This document shows, piece after piece, positions 11,701 to 23,132 of a stretch of 64,000 nucleotides of DNA. This DNA comes from Aldrovandia affinis. Lineage: Eukaryota > Chordata > Actinopteri > Notacanthiformes > Halosauridae. Location of the stretch: positions 469,501 through 533,500 of the forward strand of contig JAINUG010000307.1 in NCBI GenBank assembly GCA_029706075.1, given 5' to 3'. Within the stretch, counting starts at the first letter, position 1; every line of letters starts with the position of its first letter. The translations under genes were made by a program, and so were the position numbers. A model generated the notes under the pieces. That model was not told where the DNA came from and did no database searches. It saw nothing but the letters and a program-made list of their open reading frames with translations.

Positions 11701-14700
11701 TTGGCACCAGTCTGAAGTTCTGCTTTAGCAGGATTGCTCTTTTGCATGCTGTTACTTGAAGCACACGTGTGGGGGGAGTATCCGTTGGCAGGGGCTCCTT
11801 AAGAAAGTGCCTTTTCTTAAGGAGATTGGATGTGACATAAGGGGGGATTTTCCGTTCTCTCCTGCACTCCGGCCCGCGTTTCATAAATGACACGCCTGTG
11901 TCCCCAGATGCACGCTGCCCCAGGACAAACCTGTCTGGAGCCTTCGTTTCCCTGGCTGAGGCCACGCCTCTCACTCCAGTATAACGAGACAGGCCAGTCA
12001 CTTTCAAAATTTCTCGCACAAATATGAAATTATTATTAATTTAGTCATGTTTTTGACCCAAGCTACTACTTAAAAGACTATATTAAAACACTAGGGGTGC
12101 ACCGATGTATCGGTCGACTATCGGTATCGACCGATATTTGCCTTGTTGACTGCAATTGGCTTGTCGGCCGATAAGATCAAATTTACCGATGGCAGTGGGT
12201 GATAATTATCCATCAATTTGTGTTGCGTCAATCTGGTCTAAATGTTCAAACCTGAATGGAGCGGCAGCATCTTTATTTACAGGCTAAACTGACTGAAACC
12301 ACGCCTAATTTACTTCCTCTGTCCATGCTGCGAATGACTAGCTATCATGAGCACGCTGGCACTCCATGCAGTCTTGCACAAGATGCACGCAAGAGCTGGG
12401 CGATATGGCCAAAAATAATTAGCATGATATGTTGACCAAATACTTCGATAACGATATTGAAATTATCATTTGTATGCGGAAGAAAGCTGAGTATATACAG
12501 ATATTTAAACACAACTTTATTTAACATTCAATGCTTGTATGCAAGTTTTCAAGCATCATTTTAAGTATAAAGTTTGCACTTTGCGCAAACAAATACAAAA
12601 TTGTTGTGTGTATATATATATATATAGCGCTGCCTTTTCGCATTGCATATGATTCTTTTTCGCCATACATTCTTATATGATAATGAAATGACGGAACAGA
12701 TTAGAGCGCTGACCGCTTTGTTGCAGTACTTGCAGAACATCTTTGCCAGCTCATAACACCACACAACTGATTCTTTTTAGGGACTTTTTTCTCCAAGTTT
12801 TTTGGCTAGTTAGTGGGTTTAGTGACTGACTCCATGCTTAGCCCAAGTTTCTGATGTTTCACTACAGTGAAGTTGCACTTCATATCAAGGCTGGCTGTGA
12901 TTGACTGTGATTGGCTGTGTTGCTGTGTTGCGGATGGAAAAAGGCCAAAACGAATGCAGGAATTATTCTCCTCCATGCAACAATGTTATAGCCTAACCGT
13001 AATCATCAACATTTCTACTTGCTCAAAAGTCTTTATTTTAACATTTTTAAAAACGCCCAAATCAGTCAACAACAGTTTCTCTGATCTCATAAAACATTAC
13101 TTCCTTAAAATTGAAAATGCATTATAGTAAATTCGTTGTATTTTTTTTAAAGGGGGGGTGTGGCCATTTTCCAGCACTGCAGAGATTTAATGGAACTCTT
13201 GTTACATTTGCTGGGCTAGCAGAATTTTTCTGCATGTTTTTTCAGGATAATTTTTCAGGAGGAAAACTGATTCCCTTTTATTTCCGGGGGATTCAGTCCC
13301 CTTTCCCACTAACGTTGTAGGATCTGCTTTGTAAGAGCGAGATCAGCTGAACACAAAAGGCCGGCGCTGGAATGAAAAACAAGCAGACCAACAGTCATCA
13401 GTTGGGGAGCGAGAGTGGGCGTGTGGGGTGTGATTGTACAGTTTGGATTTCTGCTCTCAATGGGCCACATTCCATGTTGAGACGGTCGCTTAGTACACTG
13501 TGACCGGCATTTTCTCTTTCCTTCCTGTTGCTTCAGTTCTGCTGTGCTGCATTTGCCAATCTGCACAGTCATTCTTACCCAAGGCCTCTCCCACTCCCTC
13601 CATCTCTGATTTCTGCTTTTTCATGCAGAGCCAAGCCCCGCAGAGAGTGCTCAGAACGGTGCTGTGCCGTTTCTCTGTTGATGTGGGCAAGGCCTGCTCA
13701 GACAATGGCAGCACTTGCACGTAGTCATCTGCAAGTGTGCTCTACTTGGCATGTCTCCAAGCACCATCTGGATTTGGCAGTGCACTTATTTCCTAGAGCG
13801 GAATTCTACGAGGAGTCCCACAACGCGCGTAATGCGTTATACCTTAGAACAGTCATTGCAGACTGTTGCCTGATGAAACGTAATAATCTGGTAAACCTTA
13901 AACTCCCAAATGTGACGTCTAACCTTGATAATGCGTTTTGAGTCACCCAAATTGCAGCGTTTAATCTCAGTAGGTGCAGGTTGACCCTTTGCAGGCCGCT
14001 AAAGCGGACCCTCTAGACCAGGGGTGTCCAAGTTCGGTCCTGGAGATCTACTGGGTGTGCAGGCTTTTGTTCCAGCCCTTCACTAACGCAGCTGATTTCA
14101 TTAATCCCTTCATTAACATACCAGATTTCATTAATCAACTGCTCATCAAGATCATGAATATTTGAATCAGGTGTGTTAGTGCTGGGCAGGAACAAAAGCC
14201 TGCACACCCAGTAGATCTCCAGGACCGAACTTGGACACCCCTGCTCTAGACTGTAGCCATGTGGTGTCTGTTCACCATGTCCCCTCCTAATTGTCCCACA
14301 GGTGAAGCGGTCTTTGCCAGGTGTCTCTCCTCTCTGAAGGATGAGAGAGTGGTGGCCAGCAAGACCCTAAGCGGGCCCCAGGGAGCCAAATTCGACGGTG
14401 ACAAGGCGGCACTACTGGAGGGCATCAGAAAGGCAAGCCGCTGTTTTGAGTCGTTTCTCTGTAAACTCGGTCCGTTGGTGTTATTGCCGTCAGGACTAAC
14501 CGGTTGCTTTGTTTTGTTTTGTTTAGGCTCTCTACGCCTCCAAGATAATCTCGTACGCTCAGGGCTTCATGCTGCTCCGACAGGCAGCAAAAGACTTTGG
14601 CTGGTCCCTGAACTACGGTGCCATCGCTCTGATGTGGAGAGGTGGCTGCATCATCCGAAGGTAAGCCGTGTGCATCTGTGTGTCTGTCTGTCTGTCTGTC

Positions 14701-16009
14701 TGTGTGTGTGTGCGTGCGTGCATGCGCTCTGTTGTCTCTGTGCAGTCTCTGTGGGATGTCTGTATAAGCGTTTTCCTGTTTGTGCAAAATCTATGGCTAT
14801 CAAAATTGGAACATTCTGCATTGATTTGACTCCTGTTGCCTCTAAATGGTGCAGTGCACGGGTGGGAAAATGATGAGGAAGTACAGATGAGGTTTCCAAT
14901 AAAGCGCTAATGACACAGGAATGAGGAAATGTCTGTTTAGCTGCCTCATAGAGGCGGTATTGCATAACCTTAAGGCTGCACCTGCCGTGACACCCACTTC
15001 CTTCACGACGGAACAATGTAAAGCCCTTTCTGTTACTTTTATCTTTTTGTATGGCGACAGCGCTTTCTTGGGAAAGATCAAGGAGGCCTTTGACCGGGAT
15101 CCAGATCTTCAGAGCCTCTTGCTGGATACCTTCTTCAGCAATGCCGTGCAAGACTGCCAGGTATGAAGAGAGGACACAACAGATTGGGCCCAGTGCTCCA
15201 GACGGCTGCTCGCCCATTGAACTGAGCCCTGCCTGTTCAAACAGCTGGGTTGATTTGCTTATCTTCAGGGAATATTTGCGCTATGATTTTCATTGCACAA
15301 TTTTTAGACTTTGACATTTGTTTTATGGAAAAGTAATAGCCTGAGTTCTTTTAGTTGCAATCCCCTGATATAAAACAACAATTTGGAGCCATATAGTAAA
15401 TAGCATGGTGCTTAAGCACACCTGGCGCACAAAACTGTTCCAGAACAAATCTGAAATCTTAAAAAATGACTGACACATTAAGGTCAGAATATGATAACAG
15501 AAAATCTAAAGTACAATGATATGTTACCTTCCCTGTGAATGTAGAAGCCTTGGGGATGGTTTCTCTCCCTGTGAAGTTGGCAGCATTACTGAGTTTGGTA
15601 AATTCACCCAGGCCTCAGGCCCCAGAGATGTTGATTCAGAGGACTGCTGGAGGAATCCTAATTTTACTGCACTTAAGCAGGGGTCGGTGTGACCATCTTC
15701 CTCTGTTGGCTGTTGCTGGGCAGAGCCTACCTTTTGACAAGCAAAATGGGCTGCAATTGGCTGCTTCGTTGCCTTGGTGGCACACCTCCCTGGAGCGGCA
15801 GTATTTATTCATGAACCCTAGGTCAGCTATGTTGACCTGTCAGACTTAACATTTGTAAGATGCAGGATTCCCTTGCGATCTTCTTTAAGGAAACTACCGC
15901 AAGACACACAGGTTATCCTCCTCGTGAAGTTGGCAACATTACTGACAGTTACTTTTCTGTGTTACACTACATCTTTCTGTTTTTGTATGCAAGTGCTTTT
16001 AATTAGACA

Positions 16010-16041
<32 letters not shown>

Positions 16042-16620
16042 GTGTGTAAATAAAATCATCATTATTATTATTGTGCGTTTAAAATAATTGTTGAGGGTTA
16101 TTCTTTCTTAGGAATGCTGGCGTCGAGTGGTGAGCACAGGGGTCCAGCAGGGGATTCCTATGCCTTGCTTCACCACAGCGCTGTCCTTCTATGATGGCTA
16201 TAGACATGAGATGCTCCCCGCCAACCTACTCCAGGTAAGACCACTGTTCAACAGAGGGGCAACCCCCTCCAGTGTACCACTAAGCACTTGGATTAAAGGC
16301 CACGGCACATGTTTGTAAACAGAGCTTTGGCCTGGGAGATTGTGGGTTTTAAGGCACAGGCATTGCAGTTTGTACAGAAGTAGCTGTTCCTGCAGCAACT
16401 CAACGTGTTAATGGGCAGCATAGTGCGTTGTTTCCAGAAACTCGTCAGTCCGGTTAATTAGTGGTAATTTGTGCTCCCTTTTTCCATGCGTGCCGTACAG
16501 GCTCAGAGGGACTACTTTGGCGCACACACTTACGAGCTGCTGTCAAACCCCGGGCGTTTCATCCACACCAACTGGACCGGGTGCGGGGGGAACGTCTCGT
16601 CCTCCTCTTACAATGCCTAA
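8745..16620 (+). CDS. PGD: 6-phosphogluconate dehydrogenase, decarboxylating
   Basis: Complete gene. Coding exons: 8745-8752, 9376-9451, 9643-9822, 9988-10053, 10290-10408, 10822-10891, 11011-11145, 11388-11577, 14302-14432, 14527-14660, 15061-15160, 16112-16234, 16501-16620. They total 1452 nt, giving 483 residues like the human enzyme. This cytosolic homodimer oxidises and decarboxylates 6-phosphogluconate to ribulose 5-phosphate, making NADPH in the pentose phosphate pathway. Visible sites: the NADP-binding GLAVMGQNL near the N-terminus; [19 protein letters not shown]; catalytic Lys and His in [25 protein letters not shown]; and the C-terminal substrate-binding Arg and His in [14 protein letters not shown]. 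Start: ATGGCTCA joins exon 2 to give MAQADIAL. Oddities: the intron after exon 9 uses a GC donor (14433), and the tail reads NWTGCGG where NWTGHGG is usual. Confidence 0.97.
10587..10651 (+). mobile_element. L2-type LINE/SINE 3' tail in a PGD intron
   Basis: Contains taagtcgctctggataagag followed by degenerate TGTTAA-like repeats. The same tail ends the complete SINE at 22896-23132. It is a 5'-truncated copy in the fifth PGD intron. Confidence 0.65.
11262..11334 (+). mobile_element. LINE 3' end fragment in a PGD intron
   Basis: The words attgtaaataagaatttgtt and gcctggttaaataaaggtta, ending in AAATAAA-type repeats, match a very common fish interspersed repeat that I take to be a LINE 3' end. 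The family is not certain. Confidence 0.45.
12092..12190. mobile_element. hAT-like element end in PGD intron 8
   Basis: The segment taggggtgcaccgatgtatc with repeated CGGTATCGACCGATA-type words is typical of non-autonomous hAT elements in fish genomes. The opposite end is not clear, so only this part is annotated. Confidence 0.45.
12391..12600. mobile_element. Second hAT-like fragment in PGD intron 8
   Basis: It begins agagctgggcgatatggcc and continues with AT-rich text containing cgataacgatattg, the usual start of another fish hAT family. No matching right end was found before exon 9, so the copy is probably truncated. Confidence 0.4.
14019..14243. mobile_element. hAT-type MITE with 8-bp target duplication
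   Basis: The 225-bp element starts caggggtgtccaagttcgg and ends with its reverse complement; the inverted repeats run for about 60 bp each. It is flanked on both sides by ctctagac (14011-14018 and 14244-14251), the 8-bp duplication expected of hAT transposition. It lies in PGD intron 8 about 60 bp before exon 9. It encodes nothing and would have been moved by a transposase in trans. Confidence 0.85.
14683..14730 (+). repeat. TCTG / TG microsatellite
   Basis: TCTG repeats followed by TG and TGCG repeats, beginning about 23 nt after the donor of PGD exon 10 (ends 14660). Confidence 0.85.
16010..16036. repeat. (TA)n microsatellite
   Basis: Alternating TA run in the last-but-one PGD intron. Confidence 0.85.
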
Positions 16621-17005
16621 GGGGCGTCCCAGGAGCGTGGGGACCAGAACACACACATCCCGAGGGTCACATGACAAGAGAGCAGCTGAGAGGAGCAAGG
16701 AGACGTGTCACATTCCTTTTCCAAAAAGATAGAAAAACGTAAAGGCACTCTGTTTAATTTATGATGAAGTGGAATAAAATTATATTATGTGTGTGTGTGT
16801 AAAGTATTTTTTGTCCCCCCTGAGAAACACTGAAGTGTATAGTGGTAGGGCCTTTTGCCACAGATACACCGCCAGGGAGAAATGAGCATTTTTCTGAAAC
16901 CACATTGGCTTCTGGTTGTTTATTTCCAATCATGTGTGCCCCAGAGTTCAGAGTTGACATGGGATTAAGGTGAACTGTTTGCACTGTACTATGCTAAATA
17001 AAGAT
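16621..17005 (+). other. PGD: PGD 3' UTR
   Basis: Two candidate poly(A) signals follow the stop: AATAAA near 16774 and another at 16997-17002. A short TG repeat lies at 16789-16800. The end of the transcript is inferred from the second signal. Confidence 0.55.
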
Positions 17006-17639
17006 TTAAATCCCTTCTTAATTAGCTTTTGTCCTCTTCTTATACGAGTCTCTAAAAATAAACAGCAGCCTCTTATGTTTTCACTCTGCTGTTTACCACT
17101 TTAGTTGACTTGGTGATCCTCCAAGAAATTAGGACCGCATTCAAGATTTGTGGATTTGCAATGCCTAGGTGTGACCAGTAGAGGGTATCTTTGCTACTGA
17201 GGCCTGTGAATAATGGCATGTCCACTTGTGACCTTTGACCTATTATCGGTTTATCTTTGTGCTTTTTGAATGGTGTTGAAAGTTCTGGAGAAGAGGTGAT
17301 CTTGCGTTCTTCCATATTCTTACATGAACTAAAATTATACCTTGAAGCAGTGGTATTCACTTGCCTTTGGAGAGCAGCAGGGTGGCAGGTTTTTGTTTTG
17401 ACCTTAAATCCGACCCAAATCGCTATGCATGATGGGTTTGGCACGCTTTGAATTATGGGCAACACATTTTATTTATTGCTATCAAAGTGGCAGCAAAGTG
17501 AGTCGTGGGTTAAGTTGGAGCAGCGATGAGATACGATGCCTTATTTAAATTTGGCCAGACGATCATATATGTGGGCAGCTTCAGAAAACGCACAAAATTA
17601 GCCTACATAGATTACACAATCTTTAGCTAAAGGAGAGGG

Positions 17640-17850
17640 TCTTTAATCGGTCCGCCGAAATGTCGCGTGAAAGCAAATACACTTCGGCAACAGTATGTTA
17701 AAGTACGAGATTCTCTTCGCAAAAGTGTAAGTTCAGGGGAAGAGAGAGGCAAGTTTCCATGGTTTGACAAAATCTTTGGGACTAACCGGCTACCACTACC
17801 ACCACCGCCGCCAGTCATTCTCCTGATGTTGACTCCGATGAAAATTGTGA
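17640..17850 (+). pseudogene. Possible MADF/Myb-like coding fragment
   Basis: One + frame stays open through VKANTLRQQYVKVRDSLRK, SGEERGKFPWFDKIFG and a short proline run. The Leu-Arg-x-x-Tyr spacing followed by a basic stretch and a Trp-Phe pair recalls MADF or Myb/SANT-like DNA-binding domains found in Harbinger accessory proteins and some host factors. No clear ATG, splice pattern or transposase partner is visible, so it could be a relic exon or chance. Confidence 0.2.
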
Positions 17851-18214
17851 GTTTCTCCGCTTGGCATTGCTAATGCTAACCACATAATTTTGTAATAGAA
17901 ATGATATTGTACGTTGTCAAATTTGGCTGGAATTTTAAAAGCGTTGCAAAGCTTGTTTACCTTGACCACGAACATTATTACAACTTTTTGTTAAAATATT
18001 TTCTCTCCACACAAATCTGTAGACTACTAGACGTAGGCATGGCTGCAACTACATAGCTATGAGGACAGGGAGGTCCAGACCTCACTGTTCCTTTTCTAGT
18101 TTGCACGTGTTTTTGCATGTATGTTTTTTAAAACAATGAGTTTAACAGGTTATTCGGCTAACTTTGGTATTATACAGACAGAACTTTTATGTTAATTAAA
18201 CTATCACTTGTGTG

Positions 18215-18378
18215 TGCAGGTTTCTGTTGTAACCAATGCATTACACCAGGTGATTTCAATTAGGTTCCCTCCTTAGTTGAAGAAGTGAGCTAATTAGTGA
18301 AATCACCTGGTGTAGTGCATTGGTTGCAACAAAAACCTGCACACACTCGGCCCTCGATGGAATGAGTTTGACACCTGT
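18215..18378. mobile_element. Fold-back MITE fragment
   Basis: The words tgtgtgcaggtttctgttg and accaatgcattacaccagg are repeated in inverted order at 18296-18348. The right flank, gagtttgacacctgtgc, is the end sequence of a common fish hAT MITE; the matching left end is missing. A related end occurs at 31886-31950. Confidence 0.55.
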
Positions 18379-21300
18379 GCGCTAGATGTAGGAGGTTTAG
18401 TTTCCCTCCATGGTAAGTGAACTGCTCACCTTTGGGATCCATGAAGAGACTTGTTTGCTTTAACACTCATTTAATACTCCTAAATTCCAAGATAAAAAAC
18501 TATTCTGTCAAGCTTTCATTCTATCAGAAAGGGGTAAATATCCCACACCAGAAGTGTGTATAAATCCTGAGATAAACCTGTGTGTAATCCCCACTTATAC
18601 TACTTGCCACAAATAAATATAAAAATGCAAAAGTATTAAAAATGTAAACCGTAAACCGTAAAAGTGATCATATTTTGGTAAATATAAATCCGCCAAGAAA
18701 TATAGTTCCTCATTTGCGCAGATGAAGCGTTCATTGCTTGAACAGTAGGTGGCAGCATTAGACCAAAAACGTGAGGTATGTTTGGAAAACTATTGAAAAC
18801 GTATTCCAGTTATCTCCTTATTGTTAAGAACACGGACACAATTATAGCAAAAAGCCTGTTAAACTTGAGCCAAGTTTAGCTCAAGTAGCAGTGAAGGGGA
18901 GGATAAAAAAAGGTGCAAGTTAACAGTGCTAACCTAAGCTGGCTAGCTAGCTAATATGATTATCTAATTTTACAAATGTGTAAACTAGAGAAGTACAGTA
19001 CATTATCGTAGCGAGCTAACATAGCTAAGTTGGACAATAGAAGTTACCTAACAATGCATAATGCAAGTTGACTATCCAAATTTTAGCTAGCAAACTTTTC
19101 TAGCACTTGCTACAAATGCTACATAGTTTGCTAACATATCTGGCTAGTAATATACAAAACATCTGGCCAGCTAACTGACTTAGCTAGCCATAGCTAACTA
19201 AAAACGCTTCGTGTAACGCTAAACTAGTTCATTGTGTTAAGTTATAAATAACGTTATCATAGAACCCAAGTTGACGTGGGAGTCGGTATAAAAAGGCAGA
19301 AGTTATAGAAACTGGCAGGCCAACTGGGTGGCCAATTCCTTTGACCTAAGTAAATTAATACTGTTCTACAACTTTCTGATCAATGGTCTTGCCATGAATT
19401 TCCATAATTTAGCAGATCTGCAGATGAGCTGGCTTGTCTTGAATTTGGAATTCTGATCTTATGATTGAGAAGTTCCGGTGCTTAAGTAACGTTGATCCTT
19501 GTTTAAGCAGCGCATCTGTTTGGGCAAATTTAATACAGAACTCGTTTCAGAAGTGAGAAGGATTTACCGTGTGTATACATGATGTACACGCATGGTTGTT
19601 AGCCAATCACAATGGAGTATTCATCCATGCTGTGGTATAAATACATGACTGCCTACCATTATAAAGCGAAAGGTCAAGGCTTTACGATAGTGGCTATGAC
19701 ATCTGGGGCTGTGTTTATGCTCTTCACTGGCCTCTGGCCTCCTTTATACACTCTTGAATTATAATTATAATGTATATAAATTATAATGATCTCATTCCAG
19801 GTTACCGGAAGCTGCCTCTGTCCTCTTGAATGTGACTGGTCCCATTAGGCCCTCTGTTGTGTCCCCTTTGCCACACCCTCACTCTGGCCATTACCAGCCT
19901 CTTATTGCCACACAGGACCTCAGAATAGAAGGACAACCCTGAGGTGTTGCTGAAGTACATTTAGGCCTACAGTCAAGTGCAGTCATGTCCTGGAATGAAA
20001 GTATTTAGGCCATTTTAACTGATGTATTACTTTTACAGAATGCGGTACGTGATTTATTGCCGTGTGATTGGTTCACCATTTGACAGTTCCGTTCATGTTG
20101 GCCTGTTGTCCTGTCACTTCTGAACACTGTCTCTGTATGAAGAAATTGGCGTCCGTTCACTGAAGCGTCCATATGGCGTGACGCGCTAAAACCTTTATTA
20201 GTCAACACAATCGAACATGATGATCGCGGGCGCCACTCAGCCACGGGCGCTCTAATCCCTTCGCAATTCACTAACGAGCAACTGTTTATGTATTTTTTAA
20301 AGACCCATTCAGTCTTCTTGTCCGTATTTTTGCCATTCATCCACATTCATGCTGTTGCATGAATCACATCTAAATGGCACATTTTCTCTGAAAACTGCTT
20401 TAATACGCTTTAATAACACTACTGGCAAACATCCTGGAAATAAATCGTATGCAACCCATTGGGTGACTCGGCTTGTGTTTCCCATTGTAGGCTACCAGTC
20501 ATTTGCTTATTATTATTATTATTATTTGTGTGTCTTCAAACTTTACTTTTATTTAAAGAATACCCTCTGAATAAAAACAAAAATAACTGATATACATTTA
20601 TGTACGCTTTCAAGCCAGGTGTATTACCACCGTTAAAATGCATAATCCATTCCCAGAACATGTAGAGGACCTACTGCGTACATGTTTATTAAACAAGTTA
20701 CATGGAAGCAGAACAGAGCACAGTACATGCGCAGTGACAACACACAGTCAGAGCTCAAGTCTGAACGCATACTGCGAATCACAGGTAGCCTGAATCAACA
20801 CAATCGAAGATGTTTCTTGAGCTGGCAATGACGCCAGTGAAAACATGGAACACATTGTTTGGCCTCTCTCCTTGCTTCAGGTTGTCAGTAGGGGCGAGCA
20901 GGGTTCAATATAATGGGTTGGTTGTAACACCTAGAATTGATCTAATCAGAGCTGTGTGATTAAATCCAATGTTGCAACCGACCTCCCTCATCCCTAGTTT
21001 GAAATGTTTACAGTTCCAAATTCTCTTAAAACTACGTGCATGTCACACGGCACCTACAATACCTCCTAGAATATTCTGCACAGGCACACTTTAAATGAAC
21101 AGATGCCATAACACATAACACAGATCTTTTCTTTCCAGTTTCAAGCATCACTTCCTAATTGCACTCTGACCACATTCCTCACTTCACACCACAGTTGATT
21201 TCAGAAGTATGTGACACAGTCACGCACACATCTGCAATGCAGCCATTACATTTAACGAAAACAAACTCTAGTAGAGTCCCCCTTGCTGTGATGAAAATGT

Positions 21301-22260
21301 GATTATTTCCTTATCTTAATTCCATTTTCTAAGTTGTAAATTGTAATAGTTTTCATTGTTTATCCCTTACTTTTAAAAGAAGCTCCCAATAAAAACGAAC
21401 AATGTATTATCTAATCTAGAAAGATGTGATTGACAGACATGATATCTGTCACAGTGGCAACTGTCGAAGACAAAACTGTTGTTCAGTAATAGTTCAGAGG
21501 CCCAATATTGTTAAGAACAAGGGTGGATGTTATTTTTGCAGAGGCTTCCCAGTCTGGTTCGGAAGAAAATTAAGTCGATAACACGGAAAGATCATTAGAC
21601 ATAGCAAACAGGTGTCCAGCATTTCCTCCCTCACAAACGCATGACAAAGCTATTTGCACACAATAGCCCATCCTCCTGTTTGCTCAGCATTCAAAATACC
21701 ACTGCAGTGAGAACCCTTAAGTCCAGATGGTCCCTCCTGCAAACAGATTCATTTGAAAAATGCATACAGGATAAACACTCTAAGCTTGCACTCTCAATTC
21801 TATTGAGAGTGTATACAGAAAATGTATTTGTATTGCGGGTGAACAGTAAATGTAAAGCTGTATATATGGATAACATGTAAACCATAAGCTATGTAACTGG
21901 TTTTATTCAGTCCAGTGAGAATGAGACTTGTCTTTCCTTATAGTTCAGACTGTATTCATATTACACAAATGCCATTCATGGCCAATGATTTGCGTTTTTC
22001 ACGTGAGAAAAACAAATTAGTCATTATCAAACATGGATATGTTTTACTAAGCCAATGGTCATTGCTGTGGTCCTCAAAGATCTGTAGATTGTGACTCGTC
22101 ATCACTGTGTAGACAACTCCGCAGTGCCTTGCAAGGGCCCAGGTGATGTGGAGAGGGGGGGAGGGGTACAATGGTTGCATTTGGGAGGGTCAGTGTTAAA
22201 AGCTGGTCAGTGTGAAAAGCTATCTCATACAATTGTCATCATCAATCCTCTTCTGTTCTT

Positions 22261-22285
22261 CTTTATTTATTTATTTATTTATTTC
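22261..22285 (+). repeat. (TTTA)n microsatellite
   Basis: About six TTTA units in the PGD-CORT interval. Confidence 0.85.
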
Positions 22286-22895
22286 CCTCATTTCCATAGT
22301 TCACCCACACATTGCCAAGAGTGGGAATGTATATCCATCCACCAATCAGGGAGAAGAAGGATGTGGGGAGGAGGCTTCTCATTGGGACTCGTACCTGTTC
22401 AACAGAAGCAGGTAGGACTCCTCCATGGAATAAACCACTGGGGGAATGCATTCTCACACAGAGATACAGGGCATTTTATTGAATTAGAAACACAATTCCT
22501 GATCTGAATTGCATCTGTTATAGGTGAGACCTAAATAAATAAATTAGGGGAAGTACCTGGGAAGCATGTCATTAGTGTGTCAATGTGATCATGTCATTCC
22601 ACAGCTGAAATATAAGAAGCCAAGACCCTTGTTGTCTCTCAAAACTGGCCTGCACAATTCCAAATAACCAAAGCAACTGCGAAGGGGAGAAGGTTCAATG
22701 TATGCATACATGGTATTTTACTGTTCACATTCACAAATTTCATTGAATGCATGTTTCATTAGTGAACAGTGCAGTTTCTACAGGAAAAGAAAAAGAATGT
22801 GAATGCTGATATTTGAAATTAACTTTAGTTCATTGGTTTGGATCCCAATAAGTCACGACAATGCCTGTCACAAGTATAGATAGCAGTCAATCTAT

Positions 22896-23132
22896 AGGCG
22901 GCAGTGTTAGCATAATGGTTAAGGAACAGGGCTTGTAACGCAAAGGTTGCAGGTTCGAACCCAGGTGGGGCACTGCCGTTGTACCCTTGAGCAAGGTACT
23001 TAACCTGCATTGCTTCAGTAAATATCCAGCTGTATACATTCATGTATAAATGGATTGTATGTAAAGAAATGTGAAATTGTGTAAGTCGCTCTGGATAAGA
23101 GCGTCTGCTAAATGCCTGTAATGTAATGTAAT
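22896..23132 (+). mobile_element. tRNA-derived SINE with L2-type TGTAA tail
   Basis: The head shows an A box (gttagcataatggttaagg) and a B box (caggttcgaaccc). The tail is taagtcgctctggataagag, then gcgtctgctaaatg, then TGTAA repeats. The flanks share gtcaatc (left about 22886, right 23133), a probable target duplication. Such tails let SINEs borrow L2-clade reverse transcriptase, as described for eel UnaL2/UnaSINE1. Confidence 0.8.

Noticed and set aside
14259..14873. 204-codon + strand frame
   Set aside because: It is PGD exon 9 read on through introns and out of frame into exon 10; only the exon parts are coding.
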